64,000 nucleotides of DNA from CAJBNH01 sp964447285 (GCA_964447285.1 CAYURO010000024.1:1-64000), one strand, 5' to 3'; shown: positions 10,134 to 19,517, numbered from the stretch's first letter. The notes: generated by a model not told the origin, from the sequence alone. Translations and numbers: made by a program.

Positions 10134-11615
10134 ATGCCTCAGCAACAACAGAAACCGCAGGCCCCCCAACAGCAACAGCCCGCCGCCCCGCAAGGCGGTG
10201 GTCAGGGCAGTCAGGGGCGTGCAGCGCGTCCGAGTCCTGCGGCGACGCAGCGCGGCTACGGCCCCAGCACGGCGGACACCAAGCCAAAGGCCAAGGGCGA
10301 ACAGGCGGCTCCGGGTCCCGTGATCAAGCACAAGGTCAAGCCCGGCGATACGTTATGGGCCTTGGCCGAGCAGTACCTGGGCAGCGGCTTGCAATGGAAG
10401 ACGATCCTTGCCGCCAACGCCGACAAGATTCCGTCCAAGGACCGCCTGCGCGTCGGCTCCACGATCGACATCCCCACCGGGGACACCGCGTCCCAAGGCG
10501 ATGAGCGTTCGGCGAAGGACCTGCCAGCTGCCAGCCCCGGCCCCACGCCCAGCCAACGCGAGCCAGCACCCGGTGCCGACGGCGGCAAGCCCAAGAAGAG
10601 CAAGGACTTGACGCCTGAAGCCCTGAATGCGGCCAGACGCTTCTACGACGCGAACCCCGGGATGTACTTGCCGCACGTGATTCGGCGCCTGCAGGCCGCC
10701 GTGGGTCAGAGGCCTGACGGCGTCATGGGCTTGCAGACGGTTCAGGCCGTGGCAGCGTGGCAAGCAGACCGTGGCATGGCGGCCGATGGCATCGCGGGCA
10801 GGGCGACGTGTGCGGCAATGTTCGGGCGCGACGTGCGCTTCGACCCCAAGCCGAAGATCGAGCCCCCTCGCGGCGGCGAGGTTCTGTCGCCGGCCGCAGT
10901 GCTGAACGCGGTCGACTGGTATCGGCGCCACCGCAGTCAGTATCCGGCGCCGGTGTTCTCGCGCATCGAGGGCAAGCTCGGTCGCCCCGCCGACGGTTTG
11001 CCGGATTCTGACACCGTCTCGTCGATTGCCGCATGGCAGCGTCAGCACGCGCTTGCTTCGGACGGCATTGCGGGCGTTGACACGATGACCAGGATGTTCG
11101 GTGGCGACATTCGCGCGGGTGTCCAAGCGCCCAGACCTGGCCAACCATTGGCGGAAGCGGGTCCCGCCGCAGGCGGCGCCTCCGGTCTCGACCTGCCCAA
11201 TGGACTTGCGCAGATCCGCAGGGTGTTCGGCGACGCCGGCACCAACATCGTCGGCGCAGCGATGCGCGCGGGACCAGGCGGAGAGATGGTGACGGTGCAG
11301 TGCCACAAGAAGATCGCGGACAAACTCACCCAAGTCTTCGAGGACATTCACAGGGACGGAGCCAGCGCCCACATCAAGAGCTACGGTGGCTGCTACGTCT
11401 ACCGCAAGAAACGCCGCAGCGGCACCGAATGGTCAACCCACGCCTGGGGTATCGCGGTTGACGTCAATGCCGAGTGGAACCCCATGGCCGCCACAAGGGA
11501 CATGACCGTGACCGACGGCCAGAGGGTGCTCGTGCCCTATTTCGAACGACGTGGTTTTTACTGGGGCGGTCACTTCGGCGACCCGATGCACTTCCAGTAC
11601 TGCACCGGCTACTAG
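10134..11615 (+). CDS. LysM / peptidoglycan-binding protein with M15-type carboxypeptidase domain
   Basis: 493 aa cell-wall enzyme. Residues 1-60 are Gln/Pro/Gly-rich and disordered. A LysM domain follows at about 63-113 (HKVKPGDTLWALAEQYL). Two peptidoglycan-binding-like repeats follow, each with a QAVAAWQ/SSIAAWQ helix and DGIAG...MFG. The C-terminal domain (about 410-493) has the zinc pattern of the M15 (VanY/Ply500-like) peptidases: STHAWGIAVDVN supplies His and Asp, and MHFQY supplies the second His. No signal peptide is visible, which is odd for a wall enzyme. The ATG at 10134 has AGG 7 nt upstream; the frame is open further 5' but lacks a better start. Endolysin or spore/predation roles are possible alternatives. 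Confidence 0.88.
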   Translation: MPQQQQKPQAPQQQQPAAPQGGGQGSQGRAARPSPAATQRGYGPSTADTKPKAKGEQAAPGPVIKHKVKPGDTLWALAEQYLGSGLQWKTILAANADKIPSKDRLRVGSTIDIPTGDTASQGDERSAKDLPAASPGPTPSQREPAPGADGGKPKKSKDLTPEALNAARRFYDANPGMYLPHVIRRLQAAVGQRPDGVMGLQTVQAVAAWQADRGMAADGIAGRATCAAMFGRDVRFDPKPKIEPPRGGEVLSPAAVLNAVDWYRRHRSQYPAPVFSRIEGKLGRPADGLPDSDTVSSIAAWQRQHALASDGIAGVDTMTRMFGGDIRAGVQAPRPGQPLAEAGPAAGGASGLDLPNGLAQIRRVFGDAGTNIVGAAMRAGPGGEMVTVQCHKKIADKLTQVFEDIHRDGASAHIKSYGGCYVYRKKRRSGTEWSTHAWGIAVDVNAEWNPMAATRDMTVTDGQRVLVPYFERRGFYWGGHFGDPMHFQYCTGY

Positions 11616-11870
11616 TTCCTCGTCACAGTGGATCTGCCCGATTGCCGGTGCTTGGCCAGGAGAGAGGCCCAGGGGCTGAACCCCCCGGCTATGATTGCGC
11701 CGACCGCCTCCGCGGGCGGCTCGGGCCCGGGGCGTCCACGGAGGTGGACGCCGCAAAGATAGCCCGCCAGTTCAGTGGCCGGGCCGCCACGATTCCCTTG
11801 CCGTCACGGGAAGCACCGGCAGACCCACGCCCACCCTGGCCAACCGATCGAAACCTGTGTGTTCGGGTAC
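11616..11870. other. Convergent intergenic gap
   Basis: About 255 bases between the converging peptidase and acyl-CoA synthetase genes. No clear terminator hairpin with a T-run and no convincing gene were found. Confidence 0.4.
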
Positions 11871-13682
11871 CTACGCGGCGGACCGGCTGGCAGCGTCAGC
11901 CGATTCATCGTAGAGCGCGTCGATCTCGGCGGCATACTTCTCGCGGATCACCTTGCGTTTGATCTTCATCGTGGGCGTCAACTCGCCGCCCTCGATGGTG
12001 AATTCGCCGGCGATGATGGCCCAGCGCTTGATCGTCTGCACCTTGGCCAGCCGCTGGTTCATCTCGTCGATCTGCCGCTGCAAGTACAGGCGGAACACGG
12101 GACAGGTCGAGGCACTCTGCAGGTCACGTGCGGGGCTGCCAGCCTCTGCCGCAGTCGCGGCGACCCGGTCGGCGTCCAGCGTCAGCAGAGCCGCCAAGTA
12201 CTTCTTCGCGTCGCCGACCACAACGGCCTGGCTGATGACGGGGATGGCCTTGAGCAGGCCCTCCAGAATCTGCGGCGCCACGTTCTCGCCGCCCGCGGTG
12301 ATCAGCAGATCCTTCTTGCGGTCGGTGATCTTCAAGAAGCCGTAGGAGTCGATGGTGCCGATGTCGCCGGAGTGCAGCCAGCCTTCGCCGTCCATGGATT
12401 CGGCGGTCGCGTCGGGATTCTTGAAGTAGCCTTTGAAGACGTGACGGCCGCGCATGCAGATCTCGCCGTCGTCAGCGATCTTCATCTCGGTACCCGGCAG
12501 TGCCCAGCCCGCCTTGCCCGTCGCGTACTTGGCCGGGGTCGAGATGGTCGCGGGACCCGTGCACTCGCTCATGCCAAAAACTTCGTAGACGGGCAGGCCG
12601 AGCGCCAGAAAGAACTCAAGCGTCGACTTGGAGATCGGCGCGGCCGACGTGATCTGCGCCCGGCAACGGTCCAGACCCAGCTTTTCGCGCACGGTGGAGA
12701 ATACGAGCTTGTTCGCCAGACCATACAGCAGCGGACGGCCCTCGCCCCGCTGGTCCGCATAGCCGCCCTTGAGGCCCTGGGTGCGAGCCCAAGCGACGAT
12801 CTTCTTCTTCAGGGGAGGGTTGTTGGCCCCCGCCGACAGCATCTTCTCCTGAATCTTCTCCCAGACCCGGGGCACACCCAGGAACCAGTGCGGGCGTACT
12901 TCCTGAAGATTGGCGCCCAGCTTGTCCATGCTCTCGGCAAACCAGCTGCAACCCGCGATGGCCATCGGCCCATGCAGCGTCACGACCTGCTCGGCAATGT
13001 GTGACAAGGGCAGGTAGCTGACCGTGTACTCCCCGCGCCGGATGTCCATGGTTTGCAAGGCAGAGCGCGTGGTGAACACGATGTTGTCGTGCGAGATCAT
13101 CACGCCCTTGGGGTTGCCCGTCGTCCCCGAGGTGTAGATCAGCGTGCACACGTCGTCGGGCGCCTGTGCGGCGATGCGGGCGTCAAGCTCGCCCTCCGAG
13201 ACCTCGGCCCCCAGATCGAGCATCTGCTGCCAGCTATACACGCCCGGCATCGTCGGCTGGCCATGCATCTGTACGATGGCCTTGAGCGCAGGCAGCCGAT
13301 CGCGCACGGCCAAAAACTTCGCAAGCTGTGCCTCGTCCTCGACCACCGCCAGCGCAGCCTCAGCGTGCTCGGCGATGTACTCGCACTGCTCGGACGAGCT
13401 GGTCGAGTAAATGCCCGCGGGAAAGCCACCCGCAAGGATCGCGCCCACATCAGACAGGAACCATTCCGGGCAGTTGTAGCCGATGATGGCGACGCCGCGG
13501 CCGCGCTCCAGCCCCAGTCGAATGAAGCCTCGGGCCACCAAACGCGCCTGCTGCCGATACTCCGACCAGGTCGTGGTCTGCCACTCTCCGCCGCGCTTGA
13601 CCTTCATTGCCGGCAGGTCGCCTGCGTCGCGCGCCGTCTGGTCCAGCACGTCGCTTACCTTGATCTTTTCAGTCGTCATCAT
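11871..13682 (-). CDS. AMP-dependent long-chain fatty-acid-CoA ligase (FadD15/FACS-like)
   Basis: 603 aa. Activates fatty acids to acyl-CoA through an acyl-adenylate. The ATP-binding loop YTSGTTGNPKG lies near residue 182. FGMSECTGPA and the hinge region SGDIGTIDSYGFLKITDRKK are intact, with the C-terminal Lys-bearing domain after it. The length is usual for the long-chain (AMP-forming) branch. The ATG at 13682 has GAGG 7 nt upstream; a frame reaching back to 13964 is Arg-rich and not part of the family. It is a single gene. An acyl-CoA-binding protein gene at 21488 could buffer its products, but the two are not linked. Confidence 0.93.
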   Translation of the reverse strand: MMTTEKIKVSDVLDQTARDAGDLPAMKVKRGGEWQTTTWSEYRQQARLVARGFIRLGLERGRGVAIIGYNCPEWFLSDVGAILAGGFPAGIYSTSSSEQCEYIAEHAEAALAVVEDEAQLAKFLAVRDRLPALKAIVQMHGQPTMPGVYSWQQMLDLGAEVSEGELDARIAAQAPDDVCTLIYTSGTTGNPKGVMISHDNIVFTTRSALQTMDIRRGEYTVSYLPLSHIAEQVVTLHGPMAIAGCSWFAESMDKLGANLQEVRPHWFLGVPRVWEKIQEKMLSAGANNPPLKKKIVAWARTQGLKGGYADQRGEGRPLLYGLANKLVFSTVREKLGLDRCRAQITSAAPISKSTLEFFLALGLPVYEVFGMSECTGPATISTPAKYATGKAGWALPGTEMKIADDGEICMRGRHVFKGYFKNPDATAESMDGEGWLHSGDIGTIDSYGFLKITDRKKDLLITAGGENVAPQILEGLLKAIPVISQAVVVGDAKKYLAALLTLDADRVAATAAEAGSPARDLQSASTCPVFRLYLQRQIDEMNQRLAKVQTIKRWAIIAGEFTIEGGELTPTMKIKRKVIREKYAAEIDALYDESADAASRSAA

Positions 13683-14078
13683 CGGCTTGCCTCGCACGCA
13701 ACGGACGTGCCGGGTCGGTCTTGCCACCGGCACGTTCGCTGCGGTCTTTCGGTTCTGGTCGCGTTCCACGGCCCACAATGGTGGGCGCGCCCCCCGGCGC
13801 AAGTCACTGCGGATAACATGCCATGGCGCAAGGTGCAACGACTGTCGGCGCAGGGCCTTTGCGTGACTCGACATCACCCACCGATCTGGCCTGACCCGTT
13901 GCGCCGCGCGGGCCACGACAGCCAGCCAATCGGTGACACGGAACCGGATGGCGCGCATAACCATTCGAAGATAGGCAAGAATGCGGATTCTCTGGACCCG
14001 GTGCGTGGGATTCTGGTACCCGGTGGCTGCGAACGGCAGTCGGGCTTCGGCTCACCTAGCCACTGAAGGACGCCATCC
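13683..14078. other. Divergent intergenic region
   Basis: About 400 bases between the acyl-CoA synthetase and the ribbon-helix-helix gene. It must hold the promoters of both, but no -35/-10 pair with good spacing stood out. A frame running through it on the minus strand is only the open upstream extension of the synthetase. Confidence 0.4.
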
Positions 14079-14327
14079 ATGGGCAGAATCACCGTCACCA
14101 TCGATGACCACATGCTGCGGCGGATCCGTGCCCGCGCGCTTGTCCAAGGGACGTCGCCGACCTCGTTGGTGCGCGAGTACCTTGAGGCATTTGCCGCTTC
14201 AGACCCGGTGCACGCGATGGCGCTGCAGACCATGCTGTCGCTCTCGCGGCCTGCTCCTGGCCGCCATGCCGCACGGTCGGCCGAACTGAACGCAGACCAG
14301 CCGATGCCCCTGCGCCTCATCTCCTGA
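14079..14327 (+). CDS. Small ribbon-helix-helix DNA-binding protein (antitoxin-like)
   Basis: 82 aa. Residues 1-45 fit a ribbon-helix-helix fold: the strand GRITVTIDDHML is followed by two helices (RRIRARALVQG and TSLVREYLEAF). Such proteins are often antitoxins that repress their own operon. Here no toxin gene follows; the next gene is a lipoprotein on the same strand about 210 nt away. The C-terminal 35 residues are low in structure and could be a partner-binding tail. GAAGGA lies 8 nt before the ATG. Real gene likely, function unproven. Confidence 0.65.
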   Translation: MGRITVTIDDHMLRRIRARALVQGTSPTSLVREYLEAFAASDPVHAMALQTMLSLSRPAPGRHAARSAELNADQPMPLRLIS

Positions 14328-14536
14328 CCCCCCCTCTCCACCCGTTGCGTGGCCGTCGCGATCTGTCGATTCCGTCGCCGCCAACGCGACGCCGCTGGCT
14401 GCGGCGCGGGATGAGCGGCGGCGTCCGCGCAAATTCGCAAGCGGTTCCCGGCTTGCCCGCGCCCGGAGGCGGCGGTAGGCTGCACCGGGTGGAGGCTCTG
14501 CCGTCCACGATTGCGCACTTGCCCCGGAGGCACGCC

Positions 14537-16132
14537 GTGTTTCTTCTTCCCACCGCTTCCGTCCACGCCCGAGTCTTGTGTAGCGCCCTGTTGGCAAGCG
14601 CGTTTGCCGTCGCGGCCTGCAGCAGCAACTCCACCAGCGGAGTGCCTTTCGTCGACCCGTACGAGCTGCCGGACGCCAAGGTTCCCGACACGGCGGTGAC
14701 GGACGCCACCGACCTGGAAGAGGTTGTCGATGCTGAAGATGTCGTCAGCGATGTGCCTGTCCAGGACACTACCGTAGAGGACTTTGTGCCCTACGAGACA
14801 TCGGCATGCAGCTGCGAGGGCATCGGCTGCGGCATCCCACCCGGCTGCACCAAGAGCTGCGGTGGCTGTGGCGACGGCCAGGTCTGCGTGAAGAACAAGT
14901 GCGAGGATGACCCGGGCTGCGCCTGCGGTTCGGCGTCGTGTGGCATCAAGTCCGGGTGCTCGAAGGACTGTGGTCTTTGCGAGGGCAATGATCTGTGCGA
15001 GGACAACATCTGCACCAAGAACTGCACCTGTGCCGGCCTCGAGTGCGGCAGCCCGTCGGGTTGCGCCAACAAGTGCGGCGACTGCGAGCTGGGCAAGCTG
15101 TGCGACTCGAGCAACGTCTGCGTCGCCGACCCGAAGTGCGCGTGCAAGCCCGGCACCTGTGGCTTGGTCCCCGGTTGCGCCAAGGCGTGCGGCGGCTGCA
15201 CCGACCCCGAGAGTTGCATCAACAACCAGTGTGTTGCGCTTGCCAAGTGCGATTGCACGGGTGTCGGCTGCGGCTTCCCCGATCCGGTCTGCACCAAGTC
15301 TTGCGGGACGTGCGGCATGGGACAGGTCTGTCAGGAGGGCAAGTGCCTGGCCGAGAAGCCGACCAAGCGCAAGTACGGCGAGGCGTGCGGCGCCAACGAC
15401 GACTGCCAGCCCCCGCCCCCGGGAGGCTCACAGTTCGCGCAGAACGCCTACCTGACCTGCCTGCACAACCAGTGCGAGTCGAACCTGTGCCTGTCCGCGT
15501 TCGGCACTCCGGGCGCGGTGGGCGGCGGCGTCTGCACCAAGGCTTGCGTCACCGCCCAGGACCTGTTCAACAACGCGACGGGCGGCGGCGGTGCCGATGG
15601 CATCGAGGACGCGGGCGCTGTGTCGCAGTGCGCAGGTGCGGCGGACGGGACCAGCGGCAAGACATTCCGATGCGCGGAGCAGGCCTCGCCGTATCAGGTC
15701 TCGCAGGGCCAGACCGAGCAGTTCTGCCTCGCCGGCTCCGGGTTCAAGCCCTGCAGCCGCACCGGCGACTGCGTCAACGGCGAGATCTGCCGCATCTATT
15801 TGGTGGGGGGCGACCTGTACGGCCGCTGCGGGCCGCGCATTCACAACCCGAACGGTTCCAAGGGCAATCAGGGGGGCCTCGCGTGCAACGAGAACCCGGT
15901 CAACGGTCCCATGGCGCTGTGCGAGAACGGGTTCTGCACCCCGGCGGGCTGCGCCGAACTGTGCGTCAATAACGCGGACTGCATGGCTCCCGTCGGCATC
16001 TGCAAGGCCGGCAAGTGCGGCGCTTCGAACACCGCGTGCCAGGCGGACGGCGACTGCCCGGCTTGGAAGTGCACGGCCAACGTCAACGTGCTGGCGACCA
16101 GCGCCACGATGTTCTCGGTGTGCCAGCCGTAG
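14537..16132 (+). CDS. Cysteine-rich outer-surface lipoprotein with five tandem Cys repeats
   Basis: 531 aa. A signal peptide ends in a lipobox (FAVAACSS), so the protein is predicted to be lipid-anchored. An acidic linker rich in Asp/Val/Thr follows. From about residue 91 to 272 come five repeats of about 36-40 residues with the spacing C-x-C-x4-CG-x4-GC-x3-CG-x-C, each ending in a further Cys pair. The remainder is also Cys-rich. It starts with a GTG at 14537 preceded by GGAGG at 6 nt; the longer frame from 14345 would hide the signal peptide. Similar Cys-repeat lipoproteins are common in Myxococcota with unknown function. It converges on the ATPase lipoprotein gene. Confidence 0.82.
   Translation: MFLLPTASVHARVLCSALLASAFAVAACSSNSTSGVPFVDPYELPDAKVPDTAVTDATDLEEVVDAEDVVSDVPVQDTTVEDFVPYETSACSCEGIGCGIPPGCTKSCGGCGDGQVCVKNKCEDDPGCACGSASCGIKSGCSKDCGLCEGNDLCEDNICTKNCTCAGLECGSPSGCANKCGDCELGKLCDSSNVCVADPKCACKPGTCGLVPGCAKACGGCTDPESCINNQCVALAKCDCTGVGCGFPDPVCTKSCGTCGMGQVCQEGKCLAEKPTKRKYGEACGANDDCQPPPPGGSQFAQNAYLTCLHNQCESNLCLSAFGTPGAVGGGVCTKACVTAQDLFNNATGGGGADGIEDAGAVSQCAGAADGTSGKTFRCAEQASPYQVSQGQTEQFCLAGSGFKPCSRTGDCVNGEICRIYLVGGDLYGRCGPRIHNPNGSKGNQGGLACNENPVNGPMALCENGFCTPAGCAELCVNNADCMAPVGICKAGKCGASNTACQADGDCPAWKCTANVNVLATSATMFSVCQP
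14807..15352 (+). repeat. Five tandem Cys-repeat units within the lipoprotein gene
   Basis: Each unit is about 110-120 bases and encodes the C-x-C...CG...GC...CG-x-C pattern. The units are diverged at the DNA level but keep the Cys spacing, so selection is on disulfide topology. Confidence 0.7.
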
Positions 16133-16212
16133 GTCGGCTTGGTGGGCGGGATCGTTGCTGGTGTGGCGGGTACTCTCGCACGCAGGCTGCGATTCCCCAC
16201 GACCTGTTTCAG

Positions 16213-17811
16213 CTACTGAACGAGCGTCCGGGCCAGTGCGTCCAGAACGCCCTGCACGCAGGCCTTGGGTTCCAGAGACGAGGCGGCTGCCAGCGCATCC
16301 TTGACCGGCTGCGTGCGCCCCTGGCCTACCGGTAGGCCTTCGTCCAGCAGGTTGATGTGCTTGGACGGCTCGGCGTCCCGCGTGCAAAGGGTCGACACTA
16401 CCTGCGCGAGGCAACGCCGGCCTTGGGGTTGGCCGACGAAGAAGCGGGCGATCCCAGGGGCCGCGAGCAACTCAGAGTGCTTGGTAATGGCGGAGCAGTC
16501 TCCATCCGTTCCGCGTGCGACCTCGCCGTTCAGCCAACGGGCCAGGAACAGGTCGCGGGTACCACGGTCGGCAAAGACCCAGGCGCGAACGCCTTCAGCC
16601 CTGGAGAACAGCGCAGACTGGAAGGTCTTTTCGCAAATTTGCCGACGCCGCTGCTCGTCGTTGCCGCCCACGCCCGCATCGACCGACCGCTCGCCCCACT
16701 TCGCGTCGATGGCCTTCATGCAGCCTTCCAGGTCGAACACCAACTCTACCTGACCGACCTGCAGGGTCTGCACCCGCACCAAGCGGTCGACCATGTCCAA
16801 GGCCTCGTCCAAGGTCCAGGACAGCTGCTCGAACTCCTTGCGCAGGCGCGATCCCAACAAGTATTCGTACACGGTCGCCCGGCTGGACGTGACGTTGCCC
16901 TGGCCAGAGGCGGCGCGTCCCTCGAACTCCGCCATCGTCTGGATGTCGCGGTAGGTGGCCAGATAGGGATACGTGCACTGCAGGCCAAAGCTGCCGGCCT
17001 CGTCGAGTCCGAAATGCTTCAGGAAAGCCTTGAAGTTGCGCCGGGTCTCGTCTTCCTGGTGCGCTCGGGCGATGAAGACGTCGGTGACCTTGCACTCGAG
17101 CGGCGGGATCTCCAGACGCGCTTCCGACGGAAAGCCGTAGTCGTCGTCCAGCACGGGCGGGCGCGCGAGCAGCACGACCGACGCGTCGGGGTAGCGCGCC
17201 ATCAGGTCGCTGACTTGGCCCATCACGACCGGACGGTCCAGCAATGGGACCTCTTCCAGCGAGTCCAACAGGACCAGGAAGTGTTGCCGAGCCAAGCGGT
17301 CCTCCAGCTCGGCTACCGCCTGGGCGCGACCCAGGATTCCCAGCTCTCGCGCGATCGTGTCGACGATGGCGTTGCGGCCCTCAGGTGCGTTGCTGCCAGC
17401 GACGTCTTTCAGGTCGACGGCAAACACCGGAAGCGTCGAGCAGCTTTGGGCGTGAACGGCCTGCGCGAGGCGAGACTTGCCCAAACCGCCGCGCGCCAAC
17501 ACGAGGACACGCCGGACTTCGCCGGCCTCCAAGGCCGCCACCAGACGCGACTCAGGCAGGAAGGGGCCAGTGCGGCTGACCTCTGGCCATGCGTGCACGA
17601 ACAGCGATGCGGGGTTGTAGCCGCCGCTCGACAGGTCGGACTGGTGCATCGCCATGGCGCGCGTGCACTGGTAGGCGTAGGGGGTCGTTTGCTCGTCGTT
17701 CAACCACTCCGTGAGCGGCAACTGGGGTCCGCCGCAGGCGACGGTCAGCAGTGCGACAGAGCACGCGGCGGCGGCCACCAGAGGCCAACGGCGATGTGAG
17801 GGTTCACGCAT
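16213..17811 (-). CDS. Predicted lipoprotein with a NACHT/STAND-type P-loop ATPase domain
   Basis: 532 aa. The N-terminus is a classic lipoprotein signal (basic MREPSHRRW, hydrophobic core, lipobox LTVACGG). About 70 residues later comes a P-loop ATPase: Walker A RGGLGKS near residue 107, and Walker B with acidic residues HFLVLLDSLEEV near 175. A helical region with further Cys residues fills the rest. The Walker pattern resembles NACHT/STAND signalling ATPases. Such proteins are normally cytoplasmic, whereas the lipobox predicts export to a compartment without ATP. The segment might instead serve as a plain membrane anchor that leaves the ATPase inside. ATG at 17811 with GGGAG 7 nt upstream. 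It diverges from the VWA/phosphatase/kinase operon 187 bp away. Confidence 0.78.
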   Translation of the reverse strand: MREPSHRRWPLVAAAACSVALLTVACGGPQLPLTEWLNDEQTTPYAYQCTRAMAMHQSDLSSGGYNPASLFVHAWPEVSRTGPFLPESRLVAALEAGEVRRVLVLARGGLGKSRLAQAVHAQSCSTLPVFAVDLKDVAGSNAPEGRNAIVDTIARELGILGRAQAVAELEDRLARQHFLVLLDSLEEVPLLDRPVVMGQVSDLMARYPDASVVLLARPPVLDDDYGFPSEARLEIPPLECKVTDVFIARAHQEDETRRNFKAFLKHFGLDEAGSFGLQCTYPYLATYRDIQTMAEFEGRAASGQGNVTSSRATVYEYLLGSRLRKEFEQLSWTLDEALDMVDRLVRVQTLQVGQVELVFDLEGCMKAIDAKWGERSVDAGVGGNDEQRRRQICEKTFQSALFSRAEGVRAWVFADRGTRDLFLARWLNGEVARGTDGDCSAITKHSELLAAPGIARFFVGQPQGRRCLAQVVSTLCTRDAEPSKHINLLDEGLPVGQGRTQPVKDALAAASSLEPKACVQGVLDALARTLVQ

Positions 17812-17931
17812 GAGTCGGCTCCCGCGCCAAGGCCGTGCCTTGGTGGGCCAACCTTGTAGCGCAGGACACCCCAGCCTGACAATTTCCTGTTCAGCGGTCG
17901 AACAGTTGCCTCGCCCAACGCAACCTGTCGT

Positions 17932-17960
17932 TTGACCCACACGAGCCCCGCCGATACGCT
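17932..17960 (+). promoter_or_regulatory. Candidate sigma70-type promoter of the VWA-phosphatase-kinase operon
   Basis: TTGACC (17932-17937), a 17-base spacer and TACGCT (17955-17960). The expected start site is about 30 nt upstream of the VWA start codon. Judged by consensus and spacing only. Confidence 0.5.
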
Positions 17961-17998
17961 GCCTCCGCCGTTTGACACTTCACCAGCGCGGAGGCGCG

Positions 17999-18670
17999 AT
18001 GTCTGAGCAAATTCCCTTCGGGGCCATTGAGTTTGCCGCGAATCCCGAGCCCCGTTGCCCGTGCGTACTTGCACTGGACACCTCGTCTTCCATGGTCGGC
18101 GCTCGCCTCGACGAGCTTCAACGTGGCATCGCCCAGTTCAAGAACGAGCTGATGGGTGACCCGCTGGCCCGCAAACGCGTGGAGATCGCTGTGCTGACTT
18201 TTGGCGGCGGCGTTCGCTTGGCCAGCGACTTTGCGACGGTGGATGCCTTCGATCCGCCTGCGCTGCACGCTGACGGCCTGACGCCGTTGGGGGCGGCGGT
18301 GCTGGGCGCCTTGGACTTGGTCAAGAACCGCAAGAATATCTATCGGTCGAATGGCATTGCGTACTACCGACCTTGGGTGTTCCTGTTGACGGACGGCGAG
18401 CCCAGCGACCCTTGGCAGGCGGCGGCTCGGGCCGTACGGGAAGCTGAGGCGCAACGGGCGCTTGCGTTCTTCGCCGTCGGTGTCGGCGAGGCGAACATGG
18501 ACGTGCTGGGGGAGGTGTCGGTGCGCGCGCCGCTGAAGCTCAAGGGCATGATGTTCAGCGAGATGTTCCAGTGGCTGTCGACCTCGCTGAAGTCGGTCTC
18601 GCACTCGGGCCTGACGGACGAACTGCCGTTGAGCAATCCGGCCGTCCCCGAGGGTTGGGCCAAGCTCTGA
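17999..18670 (+). CDS. TerY/YegL-like von Willebrand factor A domain protein
   Basis: 223 aa, essentially one VWA domain. The metal-binding site is complete: LDTSSSM near residue 26 (DxSxS), the Thr in DGLTPLGAA near 98 and the Asp in LLTDGEPSD near 128. Such domains bind partner proteins through a metal ion. The gene heads an operon with a PP2C phosphatase and a kinase, matching the TerY-P triad and the E. coli yegL-yegK-yegI set, so it probably scaffolds or is modified by them. The ATG at 17999 has GGAGG 4 nt upstream. The stop shares one base with the next start. Confidence 0.9.
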   Translation: MSEQIPFGAIEFAANPEPRCPCVLALDTSSSMVGARLDELQRGIAQFKNELMGDPLARKRVEIAVLTFGGGVRLASDFATVDAFDPPALHADGLTPLGAAVLGALDLVKNRKNIYRSNGIAYYRPWVFLLTDGEPSDPWQAAARAVREAEAQRALAFFAVGVGEANMDVLGEVSVRAPLKLKGMMFSEMFQWLSTSLKSVSHSGLTDELPLSNPAVPEGWAKL

Positions 18671-19515
18671 TGCCGATTGTCTGTAGGGTTTCCGCGATGC
18701 CCATGCACCCGCAGCCCGTTCCCCTTCCCTCTACCGGCTGGCGCTGGCTTGCGGAGTCGGTGGTGGGCGCGGCTCACGGCGACACAATTCCTTGTCAGGA
18801 CGAGTGCTTGGCGCGGACGGTGCAGGTCGGCCGCAGTCAGGTGTGGTTGGCGGCGTGCGCGGATGGTGCGGGTTCGGCGCTGGCGTCGGACGTCGGGGCT
18901 CGCGTGGCCTGTCGGGTGGTGCTGGACTCGGTCGAGCGACTTTTGCGTGAGCGGACGGCCATGTCTCCACCGCGGCGCCTGCCGCAACGCGCATTGAAAT
19001 TAGCCTTTCGCGAGGCACGGTTGGCCTTGGTCACCGCCGCGGCGGAGCTGGAGTTGGACCCGCGGGAGCTGGCGACAACGCTGCTGGTGGCGGTGGCGGG
19101 ACCGACGTGGTCGGTGTTTGCGCAGGTCGGCGATGGCGTGATCGTCGTCGACTCGGCTGTGGGCTATCGCCATGTGTTCTGGCCCGACCGCGGCGAGTAT
19201 GTGAACACGACGTCGTTCCTGACCGATGAGACAGCGCGGCTGCAGGTGGCGCACGGACCTCGTGTCGAAGCCTTGGCGTTGCTGACCGACGGGTTGCAGG
19301 ACTTGGCGTTGGATCTGCAGGCCCGCGCACCGCACGCCCCGTTCTTCCACGGGGTGTTGGCTGAGGTCAGGCGCGAGGCCCGGCCGCTGCCCGAGCTGGC
19401 CGAGCATCTGCGCAAGTTCCTGGGTTCGGCGGCCGTGCGTGCCCGCACCGACGATGACGTCAGCCTGGTGCTGGCGGTTCGGACCACGACGGGGCAACAT
19501 CGCCCAGCGAGGTGA
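18670..19515 (+). CDS. PP2C-family protein phosphatase (YegK/PphC-like)
   Basis: 281 aa. The PP2C metal motifs are present in degenerate form typical of the YegK/PphC group: ADGAGSA near residue 63, QVGDGVIVV in the middle and TDDDVSLVLAV at the C-terminus. It probably removes phosphate placed by the neighbouring kinase. The ATG at 18670 overlaps the VWA stop by one base; an internal ATG at 18697 is the alternative. The stop lies within the Shine-Dalgarno region of the kinase gene, which indicates tight coupling. Confidence 0.88.
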   Translation: MPIVCRVSAMPMHPQPVPLPSTGWRWLAESVVGAAHGDTIPCQDECLARTVQVGRSQVWLAACADGAGSALASDVGARVACRVVLDSVERLLRERTAMSPPRRLPQRALKLAFREARLALVTAAAELELDPRELATTLLVAVAGPTWSVFAQVGDGVIVVDSAVGYRHVFWPDRGEYVNTTSFLTDETARLQVAHGPRVEALALLTDGLQDLALDLQARAPHAPFFHGVLAEVRREARPLPELAEHLRKFLGSAAVRARTDDDVSLVLAVRTTTGQHRPAR

Positions 19516-19517
19516 GG

